From Candidatus Omnitrophota bacterium (GTDB lineage Bacteria; Ratteibacteria; UBA8468; MWAK01): DNA of 13,365 bases. The stretch is from the NCBI GenBank assembly GCA_026387085.1, contig JAPLMK010000098.1, positions 1 to 13,365 on the forward strand. The letters run 5' to 3'. Below are positions 1 through 7,534 of the stretch, in pieces (position 1 is the first letter of the stretch; each line of letters begins with the position of its first letter). The notes beneath the pieces were generated by a model, which saw only the letters and a program-made list of their open reading frames with translations, did not search any database and was not told where the DNA came from. A program made the translations under genes and the position numbers.

Positions 1-7
1 AGAGGAG
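1..7 (+). promoter_or_regulatory. Shine-Dalgarno of the first gene
   Basis: AGAGGAG lies 7 nt upstream of the ATG at 15. It is a strong ribosome-binding site and supports that ATG as the start. Confidence 0.8.
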
Positions 8-14
8 TCGAACC

Positions 15-2126
15 ATGAAAAATGATTTTAATGAAAAATTGGCCAGTAAAGAATTTACGCTGGAAATAGACAAAAATCAATGTATCCGGAGAATTTTACC
101 AAACATCAAAACCGTAAGGGCCCGGACGGAAACCATCGGCGCGATTGCCGACGAAGAAGCGATTTCGGAAAAGACGCTCACCTCGTTTTTTGACCCCAAA
201 GTGAGCGGAACCTGCACCCTGCAAGATTATGCCGCCCACGTTTTTTTCTCTTCCGCCGATTTTCCGAAAATAAAAGATTTTAAAATCAGCCAGCAATGGA
301 AGCGGGAGCGGGACCACTGGGTATGGCGAATGGATATCACCCTTCAAAACGGTCCGGACCGGGAAATTCAGGTTGACCTTGTGCTCCCGCATCCGGTCTT
401 TCCCGGGTCAGGCGGGTCAGGACACAGCCGGTGGAACCTCTGGATGCCGATTTCCGGGGCGCCATTCGACAATGACTACGGTATCAAAACAATGCATTTT
501 TGCAAATGCGTTGACGAAGTGACCGATACCCCGCTTCCGCTCTGCACGCTCTATCACGCCAGTCCGGATTTAAGCCTCGGCTTTTCGTATCTTCTTCCGC
601 CGGACCAGCGCTGGTACGTTGATTTTGAATTCCGCCAGCGCATATCATCCACGCGTCTTGTTTTCCAGAATATCGCGCTGACTTCAAAGAAAAAAGTCCA
701 TCTGGAAATGTGGTGCTTCAGCCACGCCGGCGACTGGCGTCCCGCGCTCGGTTGGGTCCGGGAAAAATTCCCCGGTCTCCTGGGCCCGGTGAAAGGCCAG
801 GAAAAGGTTGACGGAAACATGGCGTATACGATTCCGATGATACCCGAGAAACGGATTAAGGACTGGGCCGGCAAGATGAACTATAAGTGGAACGAACTCT
901 TCCACTGCCAGCATTTCGGAACTTACGCGCCGGAAGAACCGTTTGATGCCACGCAGTTTCAGTCCCCGGAACATCCGGAGAAGGGCATCAAAGGACTTAC
1001 CTACGACGACCTGAGAAGGTACATCGAAACCTGCCACAAGAACGGCGTTAACGTAATGTCGTATTTTAATATTTCCGACTGCGAATCCGGCCTGGCCCAA
1101 AAAAGCTTCCGGAAATCAATCGCGCGCATAACCAACGGCGCAGAACTGGTCACCTGGAATTATTACGACCGGAAACATTTTACGCTCCTCATGAACTGCG
1201 ACCCGCAGTATGCCTGGTTCAACCACGTGCTTGAGCAGTTTCAACTGCTGGTGAAAAAGATTCCGGAGATTGACGGGTTCTTCTTCGACCAGATGAGTTA
1301 CGGCTGGATAGATACCGCGCATTTTGACGGGGAGACATTTTACAACAACAAGCCGGCTTACAACCTGGCTAATGCATATCTGCGCGCCTTAAAGATAGTG
1401 CGGGAGGTCTTTCCCCGGCCCCGGATTACCGGAATCGGAAATGGCCCTTTCCGCTGGCAGTTGATGGAATATATTGACGGGGCCATGGCCGAAGGCAGCC
1501 CCCGGGGGCTGGGCACAATGGCCATGATCTGCCCGGAACGCCCGACGATGTGCCTGGCGGAAGGCGAGCATGCCTTCCAAACCGCCCTGCATTACGGGTC
1601 GTGGCTGCACGTTTCGCCTTATTACCGCTACCCCACCACGAAACCGCTGCCGAAAGATGCGGTTGCTTTATTCGCCATGTACAATCCGCTCTTTGAATTT
1701 CTCCCGGGCAGAAAATGGGTATACGCCGCCAACCCCATCGTCACCGAAATCAAGCCGAAAAATCAATATCTCGCCCCGCTGCTCGGCCATTCCGACAAGA
1801 TCAAATCAAATATATTCGCTACCGGATGGGGTGAATATGCCGCGGTAATATTGGCCGTACCGTTCGGGGGCATGGTCCGGGAAAAATATACGAAAGACGT
1901 TCACGTAAAGATAAAAGTCCCGGGCATGGAAAGATTGAAAACAGCGGTTGTCTTCGGCGCTGATTACCGGGGTTACTATGTAATCAAGCCGGCTCTGTCC
2001 CAAAACGGCTCTGTGGAAATAGTCCTGCCGAAACACGGCGCGGCCTCCATGATAATTCTTACCGAAAGCGTGGCAAAACTCAAAAAAATAAAGAACTGGT
2101 CCAAACTTAAAGAACCAATATTATAA
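15..2126 (+). CDS. putative TIM-barrel glycoside hydrolase, family not assigned
   Basis: This 703-residue protein begins at an ATG with a strong ribosome-binding site and is complete. I do not recognise a named family. The layout seen is a beta-rich N-terminal part (about residues 10-255, many alternating hydrophobic strands, typical of a galactose-mutarotase-like sandwich), a middle part (about 285-560) that reads like an alpha/beta barrel, and a beta-rich C-terminal part (about 580-690). In the middle, GVNVMSYFNISD (344-355) and IDGFFFDQMSYG (419-430) resemble the strand-end motifs of clan GH-D/GH13-like barrels. D425 is the best candidate nucleophile or substrate-binding acid and E493 (in MAEGSP) is a possible partner. 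No signal peptide or membrane segment is visible, so a cytoplasmic location is inferred. The adjacent GH20-like gene 11 nt downstream suggests joint use on a glycan. The sugar specificity cannot be read from sequence. Confidence 0.6.
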   Translation: MKNDFNEKLASKEFTLEIDKNQCIRRILPNIKTVRARTETIGAIADEEAISEKTLTSFFDPKVSGTCTLQDYAAHVFFSSADFPKIKDFKISQQWKRERDHWVWRMDITLQNGPDREIQVDLVLPHPVFPGSGGSGHSRWNLWMPISGAPFDNDYGIKTMHFCKCVDEVTDTPLPLCTLYHASPDLSLGFSYLLPPDQRWYVDFEFRQRISSTRLVFQNIALTSKKKVHLEMWCFSHAGDWRPALGWVREKFPGLLGPVKGQEKVDGNMAYTIPMIPEKRIKDWAGKMNYKWNELFHCQHFGTYAPEEPFDATQFQSPEHPEKGIKGLTYDDLRRYIETCHKNGVNVMSYFNISDCESGLAQKSFRKSIARITNGAELVTWNYYDRKHFTLLMNCDPQYAWFNHVLEQFQLLVKKIPEIDGFFFDQMSYGWIDTAHFDGETFYNNKPAYNLANAYLRALKIVREVFPRPRITGIGNGPFRWQLMEYIDGAMAEGSPRGLGTMAMICPERPTMCLAEGEHAFQTALHYGSWLHVSPYYRYPTTKPLPKDAVALFAMYNPLFEFLPGRKWVYAANPIVTEIKPKNQYLAPLLGHSDKIKSNIFATGWGEYAAVILAVPFGGMVREKYTKDVHVKIKVPGMERLKTAVVFGADYRGYYVIKPALSQNGSVEIVLPKHGAASMIILTESVAKLKKIKNWSKLKEPIL

Positions 2127-2140
2127 AGAGGCATAATCTG
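2125..2140 (+). promoter_or_regulatory. Shine-Dalgarno plus CTG start of the GH20-like gene
   Basis: AAAGAGG (2125-2131) overlaps the stop of the preceding gene. It is followed after 6 nt by an in-frame CTG at 2138. No ATG, GTG or TTG lies in frame near this site until the GTG at 2183, which has no Shine-Dalgarno sequence. The spacing therefore points to CTG as the real start. Confidence 0.6.
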
Positions 2141-4045
2141 TCTAATTTAAATCGACTCTCCGCCCCCTGGCGTATCCGCGCCGTGCAACTTGACCTTGCC
2201 CGGCAAAGGGAAACTCTGGGTACCATCCGGACATTCATCTCTTTTGCCCGGGACTGGGGTTACAATACGCTCCTGCTGTACCTGGAGGGCGTCGTCCGTA
2301 CCAAAAGTTTTCCGTACCGTCCCGCGAGCGCCTCCTACCGCCCCAAAGATATCCAAAAAATCCTGGAAATGGCGGATAAAGCAGGCCTGGACGTCATTCC
2401 CGGCATCGGAACGCTCGGTCACGCCGAACACTTCCTCCGGTGCCGCCAGCTCCAACATCTGGCCGAAACAGGTTCCTGGTACAAAGATATGTTTTGTCCC
2501 TCAAAAGAAGAAACATACCGGTTTCTGGAACAGTATCTTGCGGAGATTGCCGTTCTTTTTCCGGGGAAAAATTTCCATATCGGCTGCGACGAAACCTGGG
2601 GGCTGGGCGCCTGTCCTGTTTGCCGAAAACGCATCCAAAACAACGAAACAAAGGAAGACCTTCTGGTGGTTCATATCCTGCGGGTTCACAAAATACTGCA
2701 AGGATTCGGCAAGCGCGCCTGGATCTGGGACGACATGTTTGAAAATGACCCGGGTGAAAAAATTGCCCAATTGCCGCGTGACATAGTACTATGCGCCTGG
2801 CACTATGATTCGGAACAGATGGACCGCGATGGTTTTCAAGGGCATTTCAACAACCTGCGGCGGCTTGATACCCTCGGACTCTACCGGAAACTGGGATTTG
2901 ACGCCGTGGTGTGTCCCTCGGCAAATTATAACATGGGGATAAATAACACCATGGCCATTACGGAAGTGGCGCGGGAAGACCGCGTGCTGGGCGGACTTCA
3001 AACCACCTGGGAACTCGCCAACTCCTTCCTCCCCGGCGTCCTGCCGGGCATTGCCCTGGCCGGAGCCCTCTGGTCAAATCCAACTCAACCTACCGCTAAA
3101 ACATTGCGAAAAACCCTGAAACGGCTCCTCCCGGATACTGATACGCTCACTTTAACCGCTATCCGGGAAGCAATCAGCGGACCGCTTTGGAGTATTCAGT
3201 CGCCCGAATACTACCTTCGCGGGACTATGACCCCCGAAGAAGTCCGCGCGCTGAATAGTTTTATCGTCTGCGAACAAATTCTTCGGAATAGATTAAAAAA
3301 GATACCGACCGGCCCGGAACGCGACATTATCGAGGAACTGCACGTTAACCTCCGGCTGCAGATTCTGGCCGGGCAACAGCGCGCGCTGTTGCCAAAACTG
3401 CTGGACCCGCGCATCAAGGTTACGGACACCGCCGAGCAGAAAATACTGGCCCTGGAATGCATCTCGGAATTTGACGCGTTAATTAAACTGCGGGCCCGAC
3501 AGTGGAAGCGTTTCCGCGCCGGCATCAAACCCGAGCACGCTTCGCATCATCTGCTCCCTTTAAAGAATAAGCTTCAAGTTTTTCTTGACGATACCACCAA
3601 AACGCCTGTCTCAGCGCGCGGCCTGCTGGATGTCCGGCTCTTCCTTTGGGATTGCCTCTCTGCGCCAAAACTAAAAATTGAACTCGCTTCCAATAAAAAG
3701 TGGCACCTGGTCTACAGCGGTTCTTTTAAACCCGTAAACTTGCGCAACGCGCTCTTCAACCTCCAGTTACCGCTCAAGCGAAACAGCCGCGACCCGGAAA
3801 AAATCCGTTTCACGGTTTCCGGTTATGGTGGTCAGGGAATCAGTTATGCCCGGGTGATATTCCATGACCGGACGCTGATTCCGAACCGGATTGAAGCCAG
3901 ACACGGTAATATCACAAACGCCAGCGCGGCGCTCGTAGATAATTCTTCGGTCTGTTATCTCGGTTCACCCGATACGGTTCAAACCTTGAACTATTTTCTG
4001 GAAAACGAGGAGTCCTCAATTGAAATTTCACTGAAAAAAAGATAA
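2138..4045 (+). CDS. GH20 beta-N-acetylhexosaminidase-like protein (HEXD type)
   Basis: The protein is about 635 residues if started at CTG 2138, or 620 from GTG 2183. The first barrel strand (RIRAVQLDL) begins before the GTG, so the CTG start, which also has a good ribosome-binding site, is preferred. GH20 hallmarks are seen (numbering from the CTG): a GH motif in VIPGIGTLGHAEH (86-98), the catalytic Asp-Glu pair in HIGCDETWGLG (D151, E152), a WIWDDMF strand and the tryptophan-rich end of the barrel (QTTWE, GALWS). GH20 enzymes use the Asp to hold the substrate N-acetyl group and the Glu as acid/base. The lack of a signal peptide and of the usual N-terminal GH20b domain, plus a CxxC after the DE pair (CPVC), resemble the intracellular hexosaminidase D branch. 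About 220 C-terminal residues form an extra region of unknown function. Predicted role: removal of terminal N-acetylhexosamine from imported glycans. Fold is fairly certain, substrate is inferred. Confidence 0.75.
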   Translation: MSNLNRLSAPWRIRAVQLDLARQRETLGTIRTFISFARDWGYNTLLLYLEGVVRTKSFPYRPASASYRPKDIQKILEMADKAGLDVIPGIGTLGHAEHFLRCRQLQHLAETGSWYKDMFCPSKEETYRFLEQYLAEIAVLFPGKNFHIGCDETWGLGACPVCRKRIQNNETKEDLLVVHILRVHKILQGFGKRAWIWDDMFENDPGEKIAQLPRDIVLCAWHYDSEQMDRDGFQGHFNNLRRLDTLGLYRKLGFDAVVCPSANYNMGINNTMAITEVAREDRVLGGLQTTWELANSFLPGVLPGIALAGALWSNPTQPTAKTLRKTLKRLLPDTDTLTLTAIREAISGPLWSIQSPEYYLRGTMTPEEVRALNSFIVCEQILRNRLKKIPTGPERDIIEELHVNLRLQILAGQQRALLPKLLDPRIKVTDTAEQKILALECISEFDALIKLRARQWKRFRAGIKPEHASHHLLPLKNKLQVFLDDTTKTPVSARGLLDVRLFLWDCLSAPKLKIELASNKKWHLVYSGSFKPVNLRNALFNLQLPLKRNSRDPEKIRFTVSGYGGQGISYARVIFHDRTLIPNRIEARHGNITNASAALVDNSSVCYLGSPDTVQTLNYFLENEESSIEISLKKR

Positions 4046-4074
4046 AATGTATCCCTAAAACTGAAACAAAAAAC

Positions 4075-4080
4075 GGGAGG
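4075..4080 (+). promoter_or_regulatory. Shine-Dalgarno of the M24-like gene
   Basis: GGGAGG lies 6 nt upstream of the ATG at 4087 in a 41-nt A-rich spacer. No clear promoter or terminator is visible between the GH20-like gene and this one, so co-transcription is plausible. Confidence 0.75.
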
Positions 4081-4086
4081 ATATTT

Positions 4087-5247
4087 ATGAAAAAGTGTCG
4101 TTTGCCGGACAGCGAGTTTAAGGCGCGGTGGCAAAGAGTTCAGGAAGGCGTAAAAAAACAAGGGCTGGATGCGGTTCTGGTGCATTCCCACGAAGCGGAT
4201 TTTGCCGGCGTGCGGTATCTCTCCGACTACTGGCCTATCTTTGAGTCCGCCGGCGTATTGGTTCCGGCGGAAGGCAAACCGGCTCTTATCATCGGTCCGG
4301 AGAGCGAGACCTTTGCCGTTGACCGGAGTCGGATTGAAAAAATTTACAAAATGGTGGAGTACCGGGAGAGCGCGGAACCGGATTACCCGGGTATCAAGGT
4401 TGATACTTTCGAAAGCATCTTCCGGGAGATGTTCGGTAAAAAAAAGGTCAGGAAACTTGGTTTGGAAGGATATCAAATTTTTCCGCTGCCCATCTACGAA
4501 AGTTTAAAAAAAGCATTGCCGGGAACTGAGATAGCAAAAAGCAACATCGTCTCGGATTTGAGAATCATCAAGAGCCCGGCGGAATTGGCGATGCTGCAGG
4601 AATCTTTCCGCATCTCCGAAATCGCCCTGGAAAATACCCTGAAGCAAGTCAGGCCGGAGATGACCGAACTGCAGGTAGTGGGTATTATCGAAAAGGAACT
4701 TTACGCCAACGGCGCCGAATATGAGGCCCATCCGCAGTACGTGCTTTCCGGTAAAAACTCCAACCACGCCATCGGAAGGCCCGGCTATACAAAATTAGGC
4801 AAGGGCAAACTCATCCAACTTTGCGTCGGGGGCCGGGTGGCCGGGTATTCCGGCAGCGTGGGCAGACCGTTCTGTTTCGGCAAGATGCCGGCGGAGATGC
4901 GGCGGTTGGTCCAGGCCGGACTTGATTTACAGTTAAAAACCATGGAATGGATAAAAGCCGGGGTTATCGCCAAAGACGTAACCCGGAAGTTTTTTGACTG
5001 CGCCCAAAAGATCGGGGTGGCAAAAAACGTTCTCTACGGACCCTGCCACGGCCTGGGCATGATTGAGGTGGAACGGCCCTGGATGGAATCCCATTCCGAT
5101 TATCCCTTGCGGGAAAATATGACCTTCCAGGTAGACACCTTTCTCTACACTCCCCGATTCGGCCTGCGCTGGGAGAACGGAATTCGTGTTACCAAGACCG
5201 GGGCGAAGGCCTTTTCGGATACGCTACAGAAAATACTGGAACTCTAA
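4087..5247 (+). CDS. M24 (creatinase/Xaa-Pro peptidase fold) protein, metal site degenerate
   Basis: The 386 residues match the two-domain layout of M24B proteins: a creatinase N-terminal domain (about 10-150) and a pita-bread domain (about 165-380). Fold landmarks are visible: SDLRIIKSPAELAML (156-170) at the domain junction, SGKNSNHAIG with H227, YGPCHGLGM with H321, ENMTFQVD and WENGIRVTKTG. Metal-dependent members need five ligands: Asp, Asp, His, Glu, Glu. Here the two Asp positions, in the segment KLIQLCVGGRVAGYSGSVGR (241-260), align with C246 and S257, and the first Glu is D350. H321 and E363 remain. Loss of the Asp ligands also occurs in creatinase, which acts without metal, but the creatinase glutamate in this segment appears to be G259. 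The protein is therefore probably not an ordinary aminopeptidase. It may be a metal-free amidinohydrolase-like enzyme or a non-catalytic relative. The start is well supported by the GGGAGG ribosome-binding site. Confidence 0.8.
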   Translation: MKKCRLPDSEFKARWQRVQEGVKKQGLDAVLVHSHEADFAGVRYLSDYWPIFESAGVLVPAEGKPALIIGPESETFAVDRSRIEKIYKMVEYRESAEPDYPGIKVDTFESIFREMFGKKKVRKLGLEGYQIFPLPIYESLKKALPGTEIAKSNIVSDLRIIKSPAELAMLQESFRISEIALENTLKQVRPEMTELQVVGIIEKELYANGAEYEAHPQYVLSGKNSNHAIGRPGYTKLGKGKLIQLCVGGRVAGYSGSVGRPFCFGKMPAEMRRLVQAGLDLQLKTMEWIKAGVIAKDVTRKFFDCAQKIGVAKNVLYGPCHGLGMIEVERPWMESHSDYPLRENMTFQVDTFLYTPRFGLRWENGIRVTKTGAKAFSDTLQKILEL

Positions 5248-5251
5248 AAAA

Positions 5252-5338
5252 GCGACCCTGAAAGGGTCGCGCTACGCGATATTTTGTAGGGGCGGGGTTG
5301 CATCCCCGCCCATTTCGGGAGGGAACGAAGTCCCTCCC
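5252..5338 (+). repeat. three tandem hairpins upstream of the deacetylase gene
   Basis: Three perfect 8-bp hairpins fill this spacer. They are GCGACCCT/AGGGTCGC (5252-5270, loop GAA), GGGCGGGG/CCCCGCCC (5290-5311) and GGGAGGGA/TCCCTCCC (5317-5338). The third is followed by TATTTTAAG and could act as a weak terminator on +. The first is preceded by AAAAAA, which would make it terminator-like on the - strand. Their look is that of the short GC-rich intergenic palindromes common in repeat-rich bacterial genomes. Confidence 0.75.
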
Positions 5339-5354
5339 TATTTTAAGAGCGCAA

Positions 5355-6245
5355 ATGAATAAGATACAGGTAGTTATCGGCATTGACGTAGAGACCGACG
5401 TTGGAAGTTGGACGCCTTATTACCGGGGGGTGGAAGAAGGGATACCGGCTCTCCTGGGACTCTTCAAAAAACAGGACATTAAAACTACCTTCTTCTTTAC
5501 CGGGGAATCGGCGGATAAGTACCCGGCAAAAACCAGGGAGGTTCTCAAGGCCGGCCATGAGATCGGCTGCCACTCCCTTTACCACGAGACCATCGGCGAC
5601 GAAATATTCCCCATTCCGGGAGTAAAACCACTCCTGCCGGAAGAGGTTCCGTTCCGGTTAAAGAGAGCGACCGAGGTTGTTGCTAAAGCATCCGGCGTAA
5701 AGATACTCTCTTTCCGGGCGCCCCGGCTCTGGGGCAGCACCGCCATGATTAACGCCCTGGAAGACCTGGGTTATCTTGCCGACGCATCATATCCGCTATT
5801 TCATTACCGGAAACAACTCTTCCCCTACCACCCGAGCCGTGACAACTGGCTGGAAAAAGGCCGGAGTAAAATTTTGGAAATTCCGTGTTTTGCGGATGTC
5901 ACCAGAAAGAGTAAAGACCGCTACGGCCGGGACCTGGACCAATGGCCGGTTTTCCGGACGGAAGGGGCCGAAACCCTGCTGAAGATGGTCGATAACTTTG
6001 CCGGTCACCTCAACCGGAAGGACAAAAACAAAACCCCGGTGTTATGTTTCTATTTCCACCCCTGGGAATTTATTTCCCTGCCGAAAAAGTTTCACTTCGG
6101 TGAGGGAACAGCCATACCGGACCCGTTCATTGTTAAAAACTGCGGGCAAAAAGCGCTTAAAGAACTGGAACGTCTTATTACCGGACTTAAAAAAAGCTAC
6201 CGGACCGATTTCCTGACCTGCCGGCAACTGGCGGCGCTCCAATAA
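5355..6245 (+). CDS. polysaccharide deacetylase (NodB-homology, CE4-like)
   Basis: The protein has 296 residues from the ATG at 5355. An upstream in-frame TTG at 5298 lies inside a hairpin repeat and would add 19 residues with no family resemblance, so it is rejected. A weak AAGAG (5345-5349) precedes the ATG. NodB features: GIDVETD near the N-terminus (metal and base residues, D11 region), the HxxxH metal pair in GCHSLYHET (H73, H77), FRAPRLWG (120-127) with the conserved Arg-Pro, and FHPWEF (233-238) as the late histidine motif. Family members remove N- or O-acetyl groups from amino-sugar polymers, and some act on cyclic amides (PuuE-like). No signal peptide is seen, which is unusual for a cell-wall enzyme and fits an intracellular substrate. 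Its place after the GH20-like gene suggests a shared amino-sugar role, which is inference. Confidence 0.8.
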   Translation: MNKIQVVIGIDVETDVGSWTPYYRGVEEGIPALLGLFKKQDIKTTFFFTGESADKYPAKTREVLKAGHEIGCHSLYHETIGDEIFPIPGVKPLLPEEVPFRLKRATEVVAKASGVKILSFRAPRLWGSTAMINALEDLGYLADASYPLFHYRKQLFPYHPSRDNWLEKGRSKILEIPCFADVTRKSKDRYGRDLDQWPVFRTEGAETLLKMVDNFAGHLNRKDKNKTPVLCFYFHPWEFISLPKKFHFGEGTAIPDPFIVKNCGQKALKELERLITGLKKSYRTDFLTCRQLAALQ

Positions 6246-6274
6246 GTTTTAGTTGCCGCTAAAAATAAAAACGC

Positions 6275-6311
6275 TTGAAGAAAAGGGCCTGAAAATGGTA
6301 TTCTTTATAGA
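6275..6311 (+). promoter_or_regulatory. candidate promoter of trpB, possibly leaderless
   Basis: TTGAAG (6275-6280), an 18-nt gap, then TATTCT (6299-6304) preceded by the TG of an extended -10 element (6296-6297). A start of transcription about 7 nt downstream would fall at or next to the ATG at 6312, and no Shine-Dalgarno sequence is present. The spacer also has a weak A/T-rich hairpin (TTTTAG/CTAAAA, 6247-6264) just after the deacetylase stop. Confidence 0.35.
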
Positions 6312-7499
6312 ATGCACAAGGGATATTTCGGTAAATTCGGCGGACGCTTTGTTCCGGAAACCCTGGTCCCGGCCCTTTCCGAAGTTGAAGAAGCATACAA
6401 CACCATCGGCCGGAGCCAAAAGTTCAAAGCCCAACTTAGCGGCCTGCTCGCTGATTATGCCGGCCGTCCCACCCCGCTTTATCACGCGCAAAATATTTCC
6501 CGCCGTCTGAAATTTAAACTCTACCTGAAACGGGAAGACCTCCTCCATTCCGGCGCGCATAAAATCAACAACACTTTAGGCCAGGCGCTCTTGGCTAAAA
6601 TGATGGGCAAGACCCGCGTCATCGCCGAAACCGGCGCCGGTCAGCACGGAGTCGCCACGGCTGTCGCCTGCGCGCTCCTAAACCTGAAATGCACCATATT
6701 CATGGGCAAGGTCGACGTGGAACGCCAAAAATCAAACGTCTACCGGATGCGGCTCTGCGGCGCGGAAGTAATTCCGGTTCAAAGCGGAAGCCAGACCCTG
6801 AAAGACGCCATCAATGAAGCGCTGCGCGACTGGGTAACCAACATCCGCAGCACCTATTACCTCTTTGGAACCGCAGCCGGTCCTCATCCTTTTCCAACTA
6901 TCGTCCGCGATTTCCAGTCGGTCATCGGCCGGGAAACCCGCAAACAAATTTTGCAAAAAGAAGGCCGCCTGCCCGACGCCCTGGTTGCCTGTGTCGGCGG
7001 CGGCAGCAACAGCATCGGTCTCTTTCACTCCTTCCGCCGGGACCCGGTCGATTTTATCGGCGTGGAAGCGGCCGGAATGGGAATTGCCAGCGGAAAACAC
7101 GCGGCCACCCTTAGCGCCGGGCGTCCCGGAGTTCTGCACGGAACCTACAGTTATCTGCTTCAGGACAAAGACGGGCAAATCAAGATAGCCCATTCCGTCG
7201 CGGCCGGCCTGGATTACCCGGGCATCGGACCAGAACATAGTTTTTACAAAGAAAACCGCCGGGCAAAATACGTTTCGGTTACGGACAAAGAAGCGCTTTC
7301 CGCCTTCCATCTCCTTTCCGAAGTTGAAGGAATCATTCCCGCGCTGGAATCTTCCCACAGCCTGGCCTATCTGCTTAAAAGTAAAAAATTATTTGCCGGG
7401 AAATTAGTAATCATGTGCCTTTCCGGAAGGGGCGATAAGGATTTAGAGGAAGTTTTAAGGGTTGAACAGAATCCCCCTCACCCACCCCTCTCCCCTTAG
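6312..7499 (+). CDS. trpB: tryptophan synthase beta chain
   Basis: This PLP enzyme joins indole and serine to make tryptophan, in an alpha2-beta2 complex with TrpA, encoded next. The length (395 residues) is normal. Landmarks: GKFGGRFVPETL at the N-terminus, the PLP lysine K84 in HSGAHKINNTLG, the catalytic glutamate E106 in AETGAGQHGVATA, the phosphate-binding glycine loop GGGSNS (229-234) and SGRGDKD (371-377) near the C-terminus. The family normally ends soon after the last motif. Here the final residues 388-395 (PPHPPLSP) and the TAG stop are encoded by a palindromic repeat, so the native tail seems to have been replaced or extended. No Shine-Dalgarno sequence precedes the ATG, and an in-frame TGA at 6276-6278 rules out a long upstream extension. 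The identity is certain. Confidence 0.97.
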   Translation: MHKGYFGKFGGRFVPETLVPALSEVEEAYNTIGRSQKFKAQLSGLLADYAGRPTPLYHAQNISRRLKFKLYLKREDLLHSGAHKINNTLGQALLAKMMGKTRVIAETGAGQHGVATAVACALLNLKCTIFMGKVDVERQKSNVYRMRLCGAEVIPVQSGSQTLKDAINEALRDWVTNIRSTYYLFGTAAGPHPFPTIVRDFQSVIGRETRKQILQKEGRLPDALVACVGGGSNSIGLFHSFRRDPVDFIGVEAAGMGIASGKHAATLSAGRPGVLHGTYSYLLQDKDGQIKIAHSVAAGLDYPGIGPEHSFYKENRRAKYVSVTDKEALSAFHLLSEVEGIIPALESSHSLAYLLKSKKLFAGKLVIMCLSGRGDKDLEEVLRVEQNPPHPPLSP

Positions 7500-7521
7500 G
7501 GGAGAGGATTAAAGTGAGGGG
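7474..7521 (+). repeat. nested palindromic repeat spanning the trpB stop and trpA translation start region
   Basis: The outer arms are CCCCTCAC (7474-7481) and GTGAGGGG (7514-7521). The inner hairpin is CCTCTCCCC (7487-7495), loop TTA, GGGGAGAGG (7499-7507), a perfect 9-bp stem. The trpB stop codon TAG (7497-7499) sits in the loop and stem edge. The right inner arm is a strong Shine-Dalgarno-like sequence 6 nt before GTG 7514. The same style of repeat occurs inside lysA at 12437-12470. Confidence 0.85.
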
Positions 7522-7534
7522 AAAATATTTTAAA

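Noticed and set aside
5252..5270. First hairpin after the M24 gene as a rho-independent terminator on the + strand
   Set aside because: It is not followed by a T-run. The A-run is on the 5' side, which suits only the opposite strand, and no minus-strand gene is present.
5252..5338. CRISPR array
   Set aside because: The three hairpins differ in sequence, with no constant repeat and no regular spacers.
5298..5354. Upstream TTG extension of the deacetylase by 19 residues
   Set aside because: The codons lie in two hairpin repeats and the peptide has no resemblance to the family. The ATG at 5355 starts directly with the first NodB strand.
6732..7358. Minus-strand open frame of 208 codons inside trpB
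   Set aside because: It is fully antisense to conserved trpB motifs and is a codon-bias shadow.
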